64,000 bases of DNA, taken from Synechococcus elongatus PCC 11801 (GTDB taxonomy: Bacteria; Cyanobacteriota; Cyanobacteriia; Synechococcales; Synechococcaceae). Under the pieces are notes generated by a model. That model saw only the letters and a list, made by a program, of their open reading frames with translations. It was not told where the DNA came from and ran no database searches. The position numbers and the translations under genes were made by a program. How positions within the stretch are numbered: position 1 is the stretch's first letter; each line of letters starts with the position of its first letter. The DNA lies in assembly GCF_003846445.2 (NCBI RefSeq), contig NZ_CP030139.2, forward strand, positions 1,116,001-1,180,000. Direction: 5' to 3'. Below, in pieces: positions 9,014-17,888 of this stretch.

Positions 9014-9388
9014 GATCGGGAATCCAGCGCCGCTTACGAGTCTACCGAGCGATCGCATTCCACCGGCCCCATCAGATAGTGGTGCAAAGTCGGCTGAGCT
9101 TCACAACCCAGGTCACCACCAACCCATTTTACCGGCCGCAATCCCTGCTCGACTGCAAGGTGAGCCTCGATCCTCTTTAGGAGTCACAATCACCCCAACG
9201 GACAAATCACTGTCACTTTCCAGCCACTCCGCCGAGGTTTAACCCTCTCAACCTCCTTGGAGTTTGTGATGGAGCTGCAGGCAAGGAGTGCGGGGCGATC
9301 GCGATTCAACACACACGCGTTGAAGATGAAGATACAGACTCCCATCGCCCATTCTTGATAGACTCTCGGGAGCCGCGAGGAAGCAAGC
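9014..9388. promoter_or_regulatory. Divergent intergenic region between the phosphohexomutase gene and mgtE
   Basis: These 375 bp separate two divergent genes and should hold both promoters. I find no convincing small gene. Near 9186-9210 lies CACAATCACCCC-A-ACGGACA, which matches with one mismatch a sequence around 60900-60920 that sits in a double-hairpin element. This suggests a worn copy of a dispersed repeat. No clear -10/-35 pair stands out. Confidence 0.4.
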
Positions 9389-10786
9389 GTGGTCGATAGC
9401 AGCCGCGATCAAAGTCAAGGGACGATCGCCAGCCAAGAGCTGCGCGATATTGTTCGGCAGCAATTGCAGGGCTTGCTTGAGATTAATGACTATCAAGGTG
9501 CAAAAGTCCTCCTACAGCCAGTGCAATACCCTGACATTGCCGAGGCGATTGAAGGGCTACCCGAAACGCTCCAAGCGCTTGCTTTCCGCCTGCTCCCCAA
9601 GGATGAAGCGATCGAGGTGTATGAGTACCTCGACAGCAGTGTGCAGCAAGCCCTGATCGATGAGCTGCGCAGTCAGGACGTGCTTGACCTCGTCGAGCAG
9701 ATGTCGCCGGACGATCGCGTGCGCCTGTTCGATGAACTACCAGCCAAAATCGTCCGTCGCTTGTTGCAGCAATTAAGTCCGGCGGAGCGAGAAATTACTT
9801 CGCTGCTGCTGGGCTATGGAACGGGCACAGCAGGCCGGCTGATGACACCGGAATACATCGCCCTCAAGGAAGGGATGACCGGCGATCAGGCCTTGGCTCG
9901 GGTGCGTTTGATGGCACCACGAACGGAAACGATTTACACCCTTTACGTCACGGATGTCAGTCGTCGCCTCACTGGAATTCTGTCGCTCCGCGAACTGCTG
10001 GTTGCCTCATCAGAAGCCAGCATTGGCGAGTTGATGACGCGTGATGTGATCAGCGTCCATACGGATACCGACCAAGAAGAAGTGGCACGAGTTATCCAGC
10101 GCTATGACCTGCTGGCTGTCCCCGTGGTCGATCGCGAGGAGCGACTCGTTGGGATTGTGACGGTCGATGACGTCATCGACATTCTTGAAGAGGAAGCCAC
10201 TGAAGACATCTACACCTTGGGCGGTGTGCAGTCGGGGGAAGACGATTATTTTCAAACGAATTTGCTGACCGTTGCGCGGCGTCGGGTGGTTTGGCTCTTC
10301 GTCCTCCTAATTACCAACACTGGCACTAGCGCCGTCATTAGTAGTCAGGAAGAGGTGCTGTCTAAAGTGGTGGCTTTAGCCGCATTTATTCCTTTGCTTA
10401 TTGGCACCGGCGGCAACGTTGGGGCGCAGTCATCAACGGTGGTGATTCGCGGTCTGAATACCGATCGCCTGCGTAGCATGAACCCGCTGACAATTGTGTC
10501 GCGCGAATTGATTGCCGGTGCGTTATTGGGCGTCATGCTGGCGATCGTGGTCACGGTTTGGGCCTTCTTGCTGGAAGGTAACTGGCAAGTGGCGATCGCG
10601 GTTGGCTTCAGCTTGTTCGTAATTTCCGTGCTGGCCTCCACAGCCGGCTCTGTGCTGCCCTTGATCTTCAAGCGCTTTGGCCTCGATCCAGCGCTGATGT
10701 CCGCTCCATTCATCACCACTGTGGTGGATGTAGCAGGCGTGTTTGTCTACCTGCAGCTCGCCCGCGTCATCTTGGGCTTGAACTAG
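9389..10786 (+). CDS. mgtE: Magnesium transporter MgtE
   Basis: The 465-residue protein follows the MgtE order. An N-terminal superhelical domain (about residues 20-145, with YEYLDSSVQQALIDEL and MSPDDRVRLFDELP) comes first. A CBS pair follows (about 150-275, with GELMTRDVISVHTDTDQEEVA and VGIVTVDDVIDILEEEATEDI), then five membrane helices from about residue 295. The segment GTGGNVGAQSSTVVIRGL and the later DPALMSAPFITTVVDVAG are the conserved pore regions. The acidic N-terminal and CBS domains sense Mg2+ and close the channel when it is abundant. The start is GTG at 9389. No Mg2+ riboswitch is apparent upstream. Confidence 0.93.
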   Translation: MVDSSRDQSQGTIASQELRDIVRQQLQGLLEINDYQGAKVLLQPVQYPDIAEAIEGLPETLQALAFRLLPKDEAIEVYEYLDSSVQQALIDELRSQDVLDLVEQMSPDDRVRLFDELPAKIVRRLLQQLSPAEREITSLLLGYGTGTAGRLMTPEYIALKEGMTGDQALARVRLMAPRTETIYTLYVTDVSRRLTGILSLRELLVASSEASIGELMTRDVISVHTDTDQEEVARVIQRYDLLAVPVVDREERLVGIVTVDDVIDILEEEATEDIYTLGGVQSGEDDYFQTNLLTVARRRVVWLFVLLITNTGTSAVISSQEEVLSKVVALAAFIPLLIGTGGNVGAQSSTVVIRGLNTDRLRSMNPLTIVSRELIAGALLGVMLAIVVTVWAFLLEGNWQVAIAVGFSLFVISVLASTAGSVLPLIFKRFGLDPALMSAPFITTVVDVAGVFVYLQLARVILGLN

Positions 10787-10857
10787 ATTTCAGGACAAAG
10801 CCCGATTTCGCATCCTCTTTTTGGACCAATCTGCAGACGACTGGCAAAGCAGGAGGG

Positions 10858-11424
10858 TTATCTCGATGACAAGACTTGAAACGATCGCAATATCTCTCGA
10901 TAGCGTTGGGGTTGCTGCTCAAATTCACGGGCAGGCAAAGAAATCACAAAGGTATAAAGCTGTCCTTGAACCAAAGCGATCGCCGCTAGATCATGGCGAG
11001 CTTGCTGCCCGATCTGCACCGCATATTCCAGCAAATACGCCGGCCCTAAGGCCGTTTCTTGCTGTTCAGCTGTCAATAGTTCCACTTGCCGACCGCGATC
11101 GGGCTGATTCAACCACTGCGTTTGCAAGGTGTAGCCAACTGTCGGTGGGTCGCCGAGATCTGTGAGCTGACTCGTCGCCGGCACAGGACTGATCAGCAAA
11201 CTCAGATTACGATCGGGACTGAGGGGATCGCGAAAGGCGATGGTTGCAGGTCCAGGCTCTTCCACAGCGACCCAAGCAGGTGGATAAGCAAACTGCCAGT
11301 TAGCACCTTGATAAATCGGCAGTGCCAATGTCTGACAGGCGGTCAACAACAAGAGCGACGCGATCGCAAAACCCAGTCCGATTCTCGTCAGCCAGCGAGC
11401 CCTTGTGCGAGCGATCGCGACCAT
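10858..11424 (-). CDS. psbP2: PsbP-like lipoprotein (CyanoP type)
   Basis: The 188-residue precursor has a basic start, a hydrophobic stretch and a lipobox LLLTAC at about residues 25-30, so the mature protein would be a lipid-anchored thylakoid-lumen or periplasmic protein. The mature part begins with YQGANWQFAYPPAWV, the PsbP-domain start, and ends with REILRSFQVL, the usual terminal PsbP segment. CyanoP associates with early photosystem II assembly intermediates rather than being a strict oxygen-evolving subunit. Its ATG is 11 bp beyond the speA stop, so the two may be cotranscribed. PsbP paralogues exist in cyanobacteria, so the precise member is not certain. Confidence 0.75.
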   Translation of the reverse strand: MVAIARTRARWLTRIGLGFAIASLLLLTACQTLALPIYQGANWQFAYPPAWVAVEEPGPATIAFRDPLSPDRNLSLLISPVPATSQLTDLGDPPTVGYTLQTQWLNQPDRGRQVELLTAEQQETALGPAYLLEYAVQIGQQARHDLAAIALVQGQLYTFVISLPAREFEQQPQRYREILRSFQVLSSR

Positions 11425-11435
11425 CGCAGATGCCC

Positions 11436-13379
11436 TCAGCGCAAACTGAGATAGGTGTAGCGTTGCAAGCTCTCCTCATAGTTTCGGAGCAATCGTTGGG
11501 ATTCATCGAGACTGATCTGATCCTGTTGCAACGCAGCTTCAGCTTGTTGGCGCAGGCGCTCGAGGAGTTGTTCAGCATCATATTGGACGTAGCCTAAGAC
11601 CTCAGCCATCGTGTCCCCTTTGACCACGTGTTCAATGCTGTAGCCCTTAGGCGTCAGCTTGATATGGACAGCATTGGTATCCCCAAAGAGGTTATGAAGG
11701 TTGCCCATGATCTCTTGATAGGCACCTCCCAAAAACATCCCCAGAACGTAGGGTTGATTGGGTTTTAACGGATGGAGTTCTAAGGTTGATTTGACATCCA
11801 ACAAATCAATAAAGCGATCGATCTTGCCATCGCTGTCACAGGTCAAATCTGCCAGCGTCACCCGCTGACTTGGCTCTTCATTCAAGCGATGAATCGGCAT
11901 AATTGGGAAGAGTTGATCGATCGCCCAAGTATCAGGAGCCGACTGGAAGACCGACAGGTTGACGTAATAAATCGACGCCATCACCCGCTCAAGATCTTCT
12001 AAGTCTTCTGGGATGCGATCGAGTTGCTGCAGAAGCTCTTGAATGCGATGGCAACAGCTCCAAAATAGTCGTTCTGCTTTGGCCCGTTCTGTCAGGCTCA
12101 AGTAGCCCAAGCGGAAGGCCGAAACGGCATCTTCCTTGAGCTTGAAGGCATCGTGGTAGCACTCTTGCAGATTGTCAGGCGCGATCGCTTCCAGCACTTC
12201 ATAGAGCGTGCGAACGATCGCTGAGTCTGCTTCCTGTGGCGGCTCACTCTCCGATCGCGGCACTTCGCTACTGCCCAGCACATCAAAGACCAACACCGAT
12301 TGATGCGAGGCGATCGCCCGTCCACTCTCGCTGATCAAGGTTGGAACTGCGAGATGATGCACCTGACAGGCATCTTTAATCGTGGCGACGACATCGTTGG
12401 CATAGGTCTGCATGTTGTAGTTTTTGGAGGCATGAAAGTTCGTCTTCGAACCGTCATAGTCCACGCCTAAACCACCGCCGACATCGAGGTAGCGCATGTC
12501 GGCGCCAAGCGCCGCAAGCTGCACATAGATCTGGGCAGCTTCTTGAATCGCGTCCTTGAGCACGCTGATATCGGAAATCTGTGAGCCGATATGGAAGTGC
12601 AGCAACTGTAAGCAGTGCAGGAGGTTAGCCGCTTGGAGTTTCTCGACTGCTGCCACAATTTCCGGCATGGTCAAGCCAAACTTGGCGCGATCGCCAGCGG
12701 AACTGCCCCAGCGCCCCATCCCTCTGGCATTGAGCTTGGCACGAACCCCGAGAATCGGCTCAATTCCTAAACGCTGACTAGCCGCGATCGCCAGATCAAC
12801 TTCTTCAAGCTGCTCAATGACCAGAATGGGCGTCTTGCCCAAGCGCCGTCCCAGAATTGCGGTTTCAATATAGTCCCGATCCTTATAGCCGTTGCAGATC
12901 AACAGCGCTCCGGGTGTATCCAGATGTGCCAGAGCAATCAATAACTCTGGCTTCGAACCGGCTTCCAGACCAAATTGAAAGGGCTGACCATAACTGACGA
13001 GACTTTCAATCAGGTGGCGTTGCTGGTTGCATTTGACTGGGAAAACGCCACGATACTCACCGGCATAGTTATAGCGAGCGATCGCCTTAGCAAAGCAGGC
13101 ATTTAAGCGCTCGATGCGATCTTCCAAAATGTCAGGAAAGCGGATCAGCAAGGGTAGGTTCAGTCCCCTTCGCCGCAGTGCCTCTACCAATTCATAGAGA
13201 TCGAGAGAACCGCCGCGATCGCCTTGGGGGGAAACGGTGATGTGACCGGCTGCGTTGATGCCAAAGTAGGGCTCGCCCCAGCCTTGAATTCGATAAAGCG
13301 ATTCGCTGTCTTCAATGCGCCACTGCTGCGACTCAACAGCTACCGCTAGGGGCGCGATCGCCGTTTGTTCAGCCGCCAT
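11436..13379 (-). CDS. speA: Biosynthetic arginine decarboxylase
   Basis: The 647-residue protein is a fold-type III PLP decarboxylase of the SpeA class. The PLP lysine lies in YRGVFPVKCNQQ. The family motifs LLHFHIGSQI, YLDVGGGLGVDYDG, ISESGRAI and the C-terminal GMFLGGAYQEIMG-NLHNLFGD region are all present. It converts arginine to agmatine, the first step of polyamine synthesis. The length is normal (about 630-660). I chose the ATG of MAAEQTAIAPLA instead of a TTG five codons upstream. Confidence 0.93.
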   Translation of the reverse strand: MAAEQTAIAPLAVAVESQQWRIEDSESLYRIQGWGEPYFGINAAGHITVSPQGDRGGSLDLYELVEALRRRGLNLPLLIRFPDILEDRIERLNACFAKAIARYNYAGEYRGVFPVKCNQQRHLIESLVSYGQPFQFGLEAGSKPELLIALAHLDTPGALLICNGYKDRDYIETAILGRRLGKTPILVIEQLEEVDLAIAASQRLGIEPILGVRAKLNARGMGRWGSSAGDRAKFGLTMPEIVAAVEKLQAANLLHCLQLLHFHIGSQISDISVLKDAIQEAAQIYVQLAALGADMRYLDVGGGLGVDYDGSKTNFHASKNYNMQTYANDVVATIKDACQVHHLAVPTLISESGRAIASHQSVLVFDVLGSSEVPRSESEPPQEADSAIVRTLYEVLEAIAPDNLQECYHDAFKLKEDAVSAFRLGYLSLTERAKAERLFWSCCHRIQELLQQLDRIPEDLEDLERVMASIYYVNLSVFQSAPDTWAIDQLFPIMPIHRLNEEPSQRVTLADLTCDSDGKIDRFIDLLDVKSTLELHPLKPNQPYVLGMFLGGAYQEIMGNLHNLFGDTNAVHIKLTPKGYSIEHVVKGDTMAEVLGYVQYDAEQLLERLRQQAEAALQQDQISLDESQRLLRNYEESLQRYTYLSLR

Positions 13380-13452
13380 GAGTCTCTCCACCAATGCCCT
13401 GCTAGTCTAGCCTGCAGCTCACATTTCCCTAAAGCACAGCAAGGCTGACTGA

Positions 13453-13746
13453 TCACTCGATAGCGGGTTCCTGCCAAGCACAGCGCTGGAGCTGATAGTT
13501 TTGACCATCAAATAGACAGATCAGATATTCAGCGGCGGGATCAAGGGTTGCCAAACTACTGGCCATGTCCTCGCGCAGCACTGGATCGGGACAGCGCGCG
13601 ATCGCCTCAGCATTGAAGTAAAACAGCTCATGGCCACGACAGAGGACTAATCCTGGCCCTTCCTGCGGTGCCATCTGCCCAATGAACGCCTCAACTTCTG
13701 CTGCGAAAGGGTTATGGTTCGAATCGGTGCAGGATGAAGCAGTCAT
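13453..13746 (-). CDS. Conserved hypothetical protein (97 aa)
   Basis: The 97-residue acidic protein begins MTASSCTDSNHNPFAAEVEAF. It is soluble and has no signal sequence or membrane segment. Readable features are GLVLCRGHELFYFNAEAIARCPD in two pieces and a C-terminal EYLICLFDGQNYQLQRC, which looks like a small alpha/beta fold with three cysteines. I do not recognise a named family, but the composition and codon use match neighbouring real genes. The ATG at 13746 is preferred over a GTG five codons upstream. It is flanked by speA and a YqiA-type esterase on the same strand, which says little about its job. Confidence 0.6.
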   Translation of the reverse strand: MTASSCTDSNHNPFAAEVEAFIGQMAPQEGPGLVLCRGHELFYFNAEAIARCPDPVLREDMASSLATLDPAAEYLICLFDGQNYQLQRCAWQEPAIE

Positions 13747-13818
13747 ACAGCGTTGAGACACTCTGAAAACAGTTTTGCCTGACCCTCAGAATAGGCGATC
13801 GCCCATAACGGACTTGAT

Positions 13819-14472
13819 TCAGGATTCCGCGCGATCGCCAGCATCGAGATTGACAAACTGTCGACAGGCGCCCCAAATTTGCGAGCCGACATTACCCAAA
13901 GCGTGATCGCTGGTTAGGGGTTGGAGTGTGACCCAGGGTCGCTGGGCGGCGTAGCGATCGCTCGCTGCGAAGTCAATCACTTCATCGGCAGTGCCATGCA
14001 GGATCAACGTGGGAAGCGATCGCTTTAAATGCTCGTCCTGCCACTGCTGCAAATCCTCGACAAAGCCCCAATGCAAGGGCCGAAAATCGCGATCGCGCCA
14101 GTGATAAAACGGACGAGTTCCCTGCTGTTGCCACTGTTCTAATGCAAGTGAATCCAGCCGCGGCAGCCATTGAGCCAGAAATTCAAAAGCAGGCGCGAGG
14201 AGGAGAACCTTCATCACTTGGAGATTGCGTTCCGCCAGCCAAGCTGCCGTTAAGCCCCCCAGACTCGAGCCGATCACAACCGTTGGTTCATCGGTCAGTT
14301 GGGCTTCGACTTGGCGAATTTGCCGACTGAACGTCAGGCTAGAGAACTCTGGCTCATTCAAGTCGGGACAGATGAGATCGAATCCCAATCGTTGAAAGCG
14401 ACCGCGTAGATACTTAGCTTTCGCAGACTCTGGCCCCGAGGCAAAGCCATGCAGATAGAAATAGCGTGTCAT
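13819..14472 (-). CDS. YqiA/YcfP-family alpha/beta-hydrolase (esterase)
   Basis: The 217-residue protein starts MTRYFYLHGFASGPESAKA, a typical YqiA N-terminus with the oxyanion loop HGFASGP. The nucleophile elbow is GSSLGGLTA (serine in GxSxG), the acid is the aspartate in LHGTADEVIDF, and the histidine lies in TSDHAL, so the triad is complete. Members hydrolyse short acyl esters or thioesters in vitro; the physiological substrate is unknown. The length matches this compact hydrolase family. Confidence 0.8.
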   Translation of the reverse strand: MTRYFYLHGFASGPESAKAKYLRGRFQRLGFDLICPDLNEPEFSSLTFSRQIRQVEAQLTDEPTVVIGSSLGGLTAAWLAERNLQVMKVLLLAPAFEFLAQWLPRLDSLALEQWQQQGTRPFYHWRDRDFRPLHWGFVEDLQQWQDEHLKRSLPTLILHGTADEVIDFAASDRYAAQRPWVTLQPLTSDHALGNVGSQIWGACRQFVNLDAGDRAES

Positions 14473-14502
14473 CCCCGAGCGATCGCTGTTGAATGAACTG
14501 GA

Positions 14503-15702
14503 TCAGGAGGCAGTGGCGATCGCAGGCAACCCTAGCAGGGTTTGCAGCCGTTGAAAATCGAGCGCTTCTCGCACCAGTCGGCTGACATATTGCGCCTTGA
14601 CGATTTCATGCAACCGCACTTGGCCAAAGGCTTGGTCAATAATTTCAACGGTTGTTAAGGTATCTAACTGAACCGAGAGGATCGGAATTTCCATCTCTTC
14701 CGCACGGCTGATGATCTGCGGCAGCGGTGCCACTCGACCCGTCAGAATCAAGCACTGGGTTGAGGTTTCAAGGGCAGCCAACTGAATATCTGCGCGATCG
14801 CCACCCGTGACCACAGCCATGTTGCGACCCTTACGGAAGTATTCCATGGCCGAATTAACGTTCATGGCGCCAATCGTCAGGCTCTCGACCATCAGATCCA
14901 AGCGATCGCGGCAGCAGAGTACTTCAGCATTGAGGCGACTCACCAGCTCCGTGACACTGACGCTGCGCAGTAACGCGCTCTGGGGCAGCAAGCCCAACAC
15001 AGGAATCCCTCGCGCCTCTAGGAAGGGCACCAAGGTCTCACGCACATGCTCAATTTCAGTGCGGGGGATAGCGTTCAAGACAACCCCCAACAGGCGATCG
15101 CCCAGAGCTTGTTGCGCTGCGAGCAGACTATCGACCGATCCCGTTTCAGACCAGCGGTTCGCCAACAGCACAGGGGCATCTAAAGCAGCAGCCATCTGAG
15201 GTAAATCCAGGTTAAACACCTGACCATCAACCAGTCGCCCCGCCCCTTCAATTAAGGCGATATCCCCAGGTGGGCGATCGCGATACTGCTGTAACTGAGC
15301 CAGATAGTCCGTGCTATCAACCTGAGCTAAGCGCCGCTGCACGCTGGTGGGGTCGAGCATGACCAACGTTGGATAGCGCTGTTCATCGCTGAGGTTGAGG
15401 GTCTCGGCAATGAAACGAACATCTTCATCAATCAGGACCGTACCGGGCTTGATAGGACCCTCTTCAAAACAGGTTCCCAAGGGCTTGCCGTAGGTGATTT
15501 GCAAACCCTGCTGCTGGAAATACTGCGCAATCCCTAGCGTCAGTGCTGACTTACCGCTATACGCTTCGGTGGACCCCAACAGAAGATATGGCGAAGACGG
15601 CAGCACCTTGCCCCCTGGATCGTTTCGTGGCGAATGTCCGACCATTTTAACGGGGTCTTGCCCCCGCTCTAGCGCCCAATCGTCAAAACTTTGGCTGTTC
15701 AT
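14503..15702 (-). CDS. BioD-like ATPase with DRTGG domain (phosphotransacetylase N-terminal family)
   Basis: The 399-residue protein has a P-loop STEAYSGKSALTLG near residues 45-60, followed by switch regions resembling dethiobiotin synthase and cobyrinate synthetase (ALIEGAGRLVDGQVFNLD). A DRTGG domain follows in the second half (from about SVTELVSRLNAEVL, with MAVVTGGDRADIQLAAL). This two-domain layout equals the N-terminal half of long phosphate acetyltransferases, without the catalytic Pta domain. Stand-alone versions are common in cyanobacteria and their function is unproven; a nucleotide-sensing role is an inference. I start at the ATG (MNSQSFDDW) rather than a GTG five codons upstream. 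Confidence 0.72.
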   Translation of the reverse strand: MNSQSFDDWALERGQDPVKMVGHSPRNDPGGKVLPSSPYLLLGSTEAYSGKSALTLGIAQYFQQQGLQITYGKPLGTCFEEGPIKPGTVLIDEDVRFIAETLNLSDEQRYPTLVMLDPTSVQRRLAQVDSTDYLAQLQQYRDRPPGDIALIEGAGRLVDGQVFNLDLPQMAAALDAPVLLANRWSETGSVDSLLAAQQALGDRLLGVVLNAIPRTEIEHVRETLVPFLEARGIPVLGLLPQSALLRSVSVTELVSRLNAEVLCCRDRLDLMVESLTIGAMNVNSAMEYFRKGRNMAVVTGGDRADIQLAALETSTQCLILTGRVAPLPQIISRAEEMEIPILSVQLDTLTTVEIIDQAFGQVRLHEIVKAQYVSRLVREALDFQRLQTLLGLPAIATAS

Positions 15703-15736
15703 CAGCCTCTCAAGCACTCACTAGCTTTCGTATGGG

Positions 15737-16114
15737 TTAGTCGTCATAACCCAGCAGACGGCGATAGAAGGCGCCAGGAAAATCGGTTTGCTGCACACGT
15801 TGATAGCCCATCAACATATCAATGAGGTAATCCATGAACTCGTGGTTGGGCAGCAAGATTTCGTAGGTCAGTTCGGCATCGTTATTAAACTGCAAGTGAC
15901 AGCGCGTCATATCCGCTGGCAGTGGGGTTACCGTCCAAGTCGCTACAAAGGAAATGGGCGGGCCTCCTTCGACAGCGCGGCTACCTTCAATTGAGCTGCT
16001 TTGGTACAGGCTGAGCGCATAGGGCAAATAGCGGCGCCGATTGGGTTGCGAGTAGTAGGGCGCATAGAGGGATACTGCCCGAGGGTCTGCCGGAACAAGT
16101 TCATCAATTCGCAT
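15737..16114 (-). CDS. ebsA: EbsA-like type IV pilus biogenesis / biofilm self-suppression protein
   Basis: The 125-residue soluble protein reads MRIDELVPADPRAVSLYAPYY at the start and has a compact beta-rich middle (FVATWTVTPLPADMTRCHLQF). A C-terminal helical part (FMDYLIDMLMGYQRVQQ) follows. The size, the exclusively cyanobacterial look and the position two genes from the pix operon match my recollection of ebsA in S. elongatus. EbsA there interacts with the pilus ATPase PilB and Hfq and is needed for pilus assembly and biofilm suppression. The identification is from memory and context, not from a diagnostic motif. If right, a pilus gene sits next to the phototaxis genes that steer pilus-driven motility. 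Confidence 0.6.
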   Translation of the reverse strand: MRIDELVPADPRAVSLYAPYYSQPNRRRYLPYALSLYQSSSIEGSRAVEGGPPISFVATWTVTPLPADMTRCHLQFNNDAELTYEILLPNHEFMDYLIDMLMGYQRVQQTDFPGAFYRRLLGYDD

Positions 16115-16239
16115 GGGGATGACCAGCCGTCTAGCGCTAGGGTGCCTAGTCTGTGCTAACAGGTTTGCAGCACCTCGACCAGAGTCTACCGCCCAAAATG
16201 CCCATGTTATGGTTCAGGGGATGTGTTTGACTGCCATTC

Positions 16240-17538
16240 ATGGCTGCGGCTTGGACTGTTGCGATCGGCCTGTCTCTGCTGTCGATTCTCTGGGTCGAAC
16301 TCGTTCGCGATAGCTACCATACCCTGGCTCACTACTGGACGCCGCTCTATCGGCTGCATGTCTGGCATCACAAAGTCTTTCGTCCGGATCTGACAGTGGT
16401 CGACCCGACGGTTTACCGTCGAGCCCAGTGGTACAACGATGTCCCTGAAGCGAGTGTCATGTTGCTCTGCGGAGGGCTGTGGGGTTGGTGGGTCCAGCCT
16501 TGGTTATCAGTAGGGCACTGGTTGCCCTTTTTGGGCTGTGCCTACACCTTGATTTTCTTGGGTGGGGCGATCGCGCGCGGGTTAGCTGTCCCCAAAGCGG
16601 ATACCTTCACAGATCTCACCCATTTACCAGGTCCGTTCACAGAACCGCCCAGCACGCTATTTGTGAATCGCACCTATCATTGGCGCCATCACTTTGATAG
16701 TCAGACTGCTTATTTCTGTGGCACGTTTTCGTTTTTGGACAAGCTGATGGGAACTGCACTCTCGCTTAAGGGCAAAACAGTTGCGGTCACCGGTGCGGCT
16801 GGAGGCTTAGGGCAAGCACTGATTATTGAACTCCAGCGAGCTGGAGCTACCCCGATCGCTTTGACGAGTGGAAGCCGTCCTCTACCCGCTAGCTTTACAG
16901 ATTTGGGTGTACGGGTACTGCGCTGGCAGGTTGGGCAGGAAGCCGCGATCGCAGACGAATTGCAGCGGATTGATATCCTGCTGCTTAATCACGGTGTCAA
17001 TGTCCTGCGCGATCGTTGCGCGACAGCCATTGAGCAATCCTACGAGGTCAATGCTTTTTCCCAGTGGCGCCTCTTGGAGCTGTTCCTGGAAACCGTGACG
17101 GACAATCGCGCGATCGCCCGTAAAGAAGTCTGGGTTAACACTTCTGAAGCAGAAGTCAATCCTGCTTTTAGTCCACTGTATGAACTCAGCAAGCGAGCGA
17201 TCGGTCATCTCATAACTTTGCGCCGCCTCGATTCACCGATTGTTTTACGCAAGCTGATCTTGGGCCCATTTCGTAGCGACCTCAATCCCTATGGCGTGAT
17301 GTCGGCTCGCTGGGTGGCTCGCCAAGTGGTTGCTCTCGCCAAACGGGATGTTCGAAACATTATCGTGACGATTAACCCGCTAACCTATCTGTTCTTCCCA
17401 CTGAAAGAAGCCAGCACGTCTTGGTACTATCGCCTCTTTAGCCGACCCACTCGGTCATCGCGATCGCTCACATTTACAGACTCTTCAGAGAAAATTCACA
17501 CAGTAGGCAACCAGACTGAGCAGAACTCCTTACGATAA
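16240..17538 (+). CDS. Sterol desaturase-like / short-chain dehydrogenase fusion protein
   Basis: The 432-residue protein combines two domains. Residues ~1-170 resemble the fatty acid hydroxylase/sterol desaturase fold: hydrophobic helices and histidine clusters SYHTLAHYW, LHVWHHKVF and YHWRHHFD, which would bind a di-iron centre. Residues ~180-400 form an SDR Rossmann domain with the dinucleotide loop TGAAGGLGQ, NHGVN as the NNAG-like motif and the catalytic YELSK (YxxxK). Cyanobacterial genomes often carry this fusion; the substrate is unknown, though a lipid or carotenoid-like compound is plausible. The C-terminus is polar and probably disordered. The gene is divergent from the ebsA-like gene. 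Confidence 0.7.
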   Translation: MAAAWTVAIGLSLLSILWVELVRDSYHTLAHYWTPLYRLHVWHHKVFRPDLTVVDPTVYRRAQWYNDVPEASVMLLCGGLWGWWVQPWLSVGHWLPFLGCAYTLIFLGGAIARGLAVPKADTFTDLTHLPGPFTEPPSTLFVNRTYHWRHHFDSQTAYFCGTFSFLDKLMGTALSLKGKTVAVTGAAGGLGQALIIELQRAGATPIALTSGSRPLPASFTDLGVRVLRWQVGQEAAIADELQRIDILLLNHGVNVLRDRCATAIEQSYEVNAFSQWRLLELFLETVTDNRAIARKEVWVNTSEAEVNPAFSPLYELSKRAIGHLITLRRLDSPIVLRKLILGPFRSDLNPYGVMSARWVARQVVALAKRDVRNIIVTINPLTYLFFPLKEASTSWYYRLFSRPTRSSRSLTFTDSSEKIHTVGNQTEQNSLR

Positions 17539-17615
17539 AGGCATCCTGCGATAGCCATTCTGAACTATCCAGTTAAGCCCTTCAGGCTTCGCATTCCGTG
17601 GTTGAGGAAAGCAGA

Positions 17616-17690
17616 ATGTTAGAGTCTTTAGCATTAGCGATTGGTGTAGGAATCGTGATTGTTCTGAGCAGTTGGCATGAGGCCTCATAA
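17616..17690 (+). CDS. Possible 24-residue membrane microprotein
   Basis: A short frame reads MLESLALAIGVG-IVIVLSSWHEAS, one hydrophobic helix with a polar end. A good Shine-Dalgarno-like AGGAAAG lies about five bases upstream of its ATG. It sits alone in the 350-bp gap between two convergent genes. The size and shape resemble the tiny single-helix subunits of cyanobacterial photosynthetic complexes, but I recognise none of the known ones (PsbI/M/T/X, PetL/M/N, PsaM). The evidence is the ribosome site plus hydrophobicity only. Confidence 0.35.
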   Translation: MLESLALAIGVGIVIVLSSWHEAS

Positions 17691-17888
17691 CAAAACATTC
17701 ACTAACACCAACACACCAGTAATCAATTGGTTTCGAGACACTTTAGCCCAATCTCTAGCCTACAAATTGTCATCTTTGATCAGTTCCTTAAACTGAAGAG
17801 ACAACTGTTGACAGAGGAGGGAAGAGTAAAAGCATTGTGAATCGTAAGTCAGAGTTACCTGTCCCCATTGGTTGACACACCGCTTATG

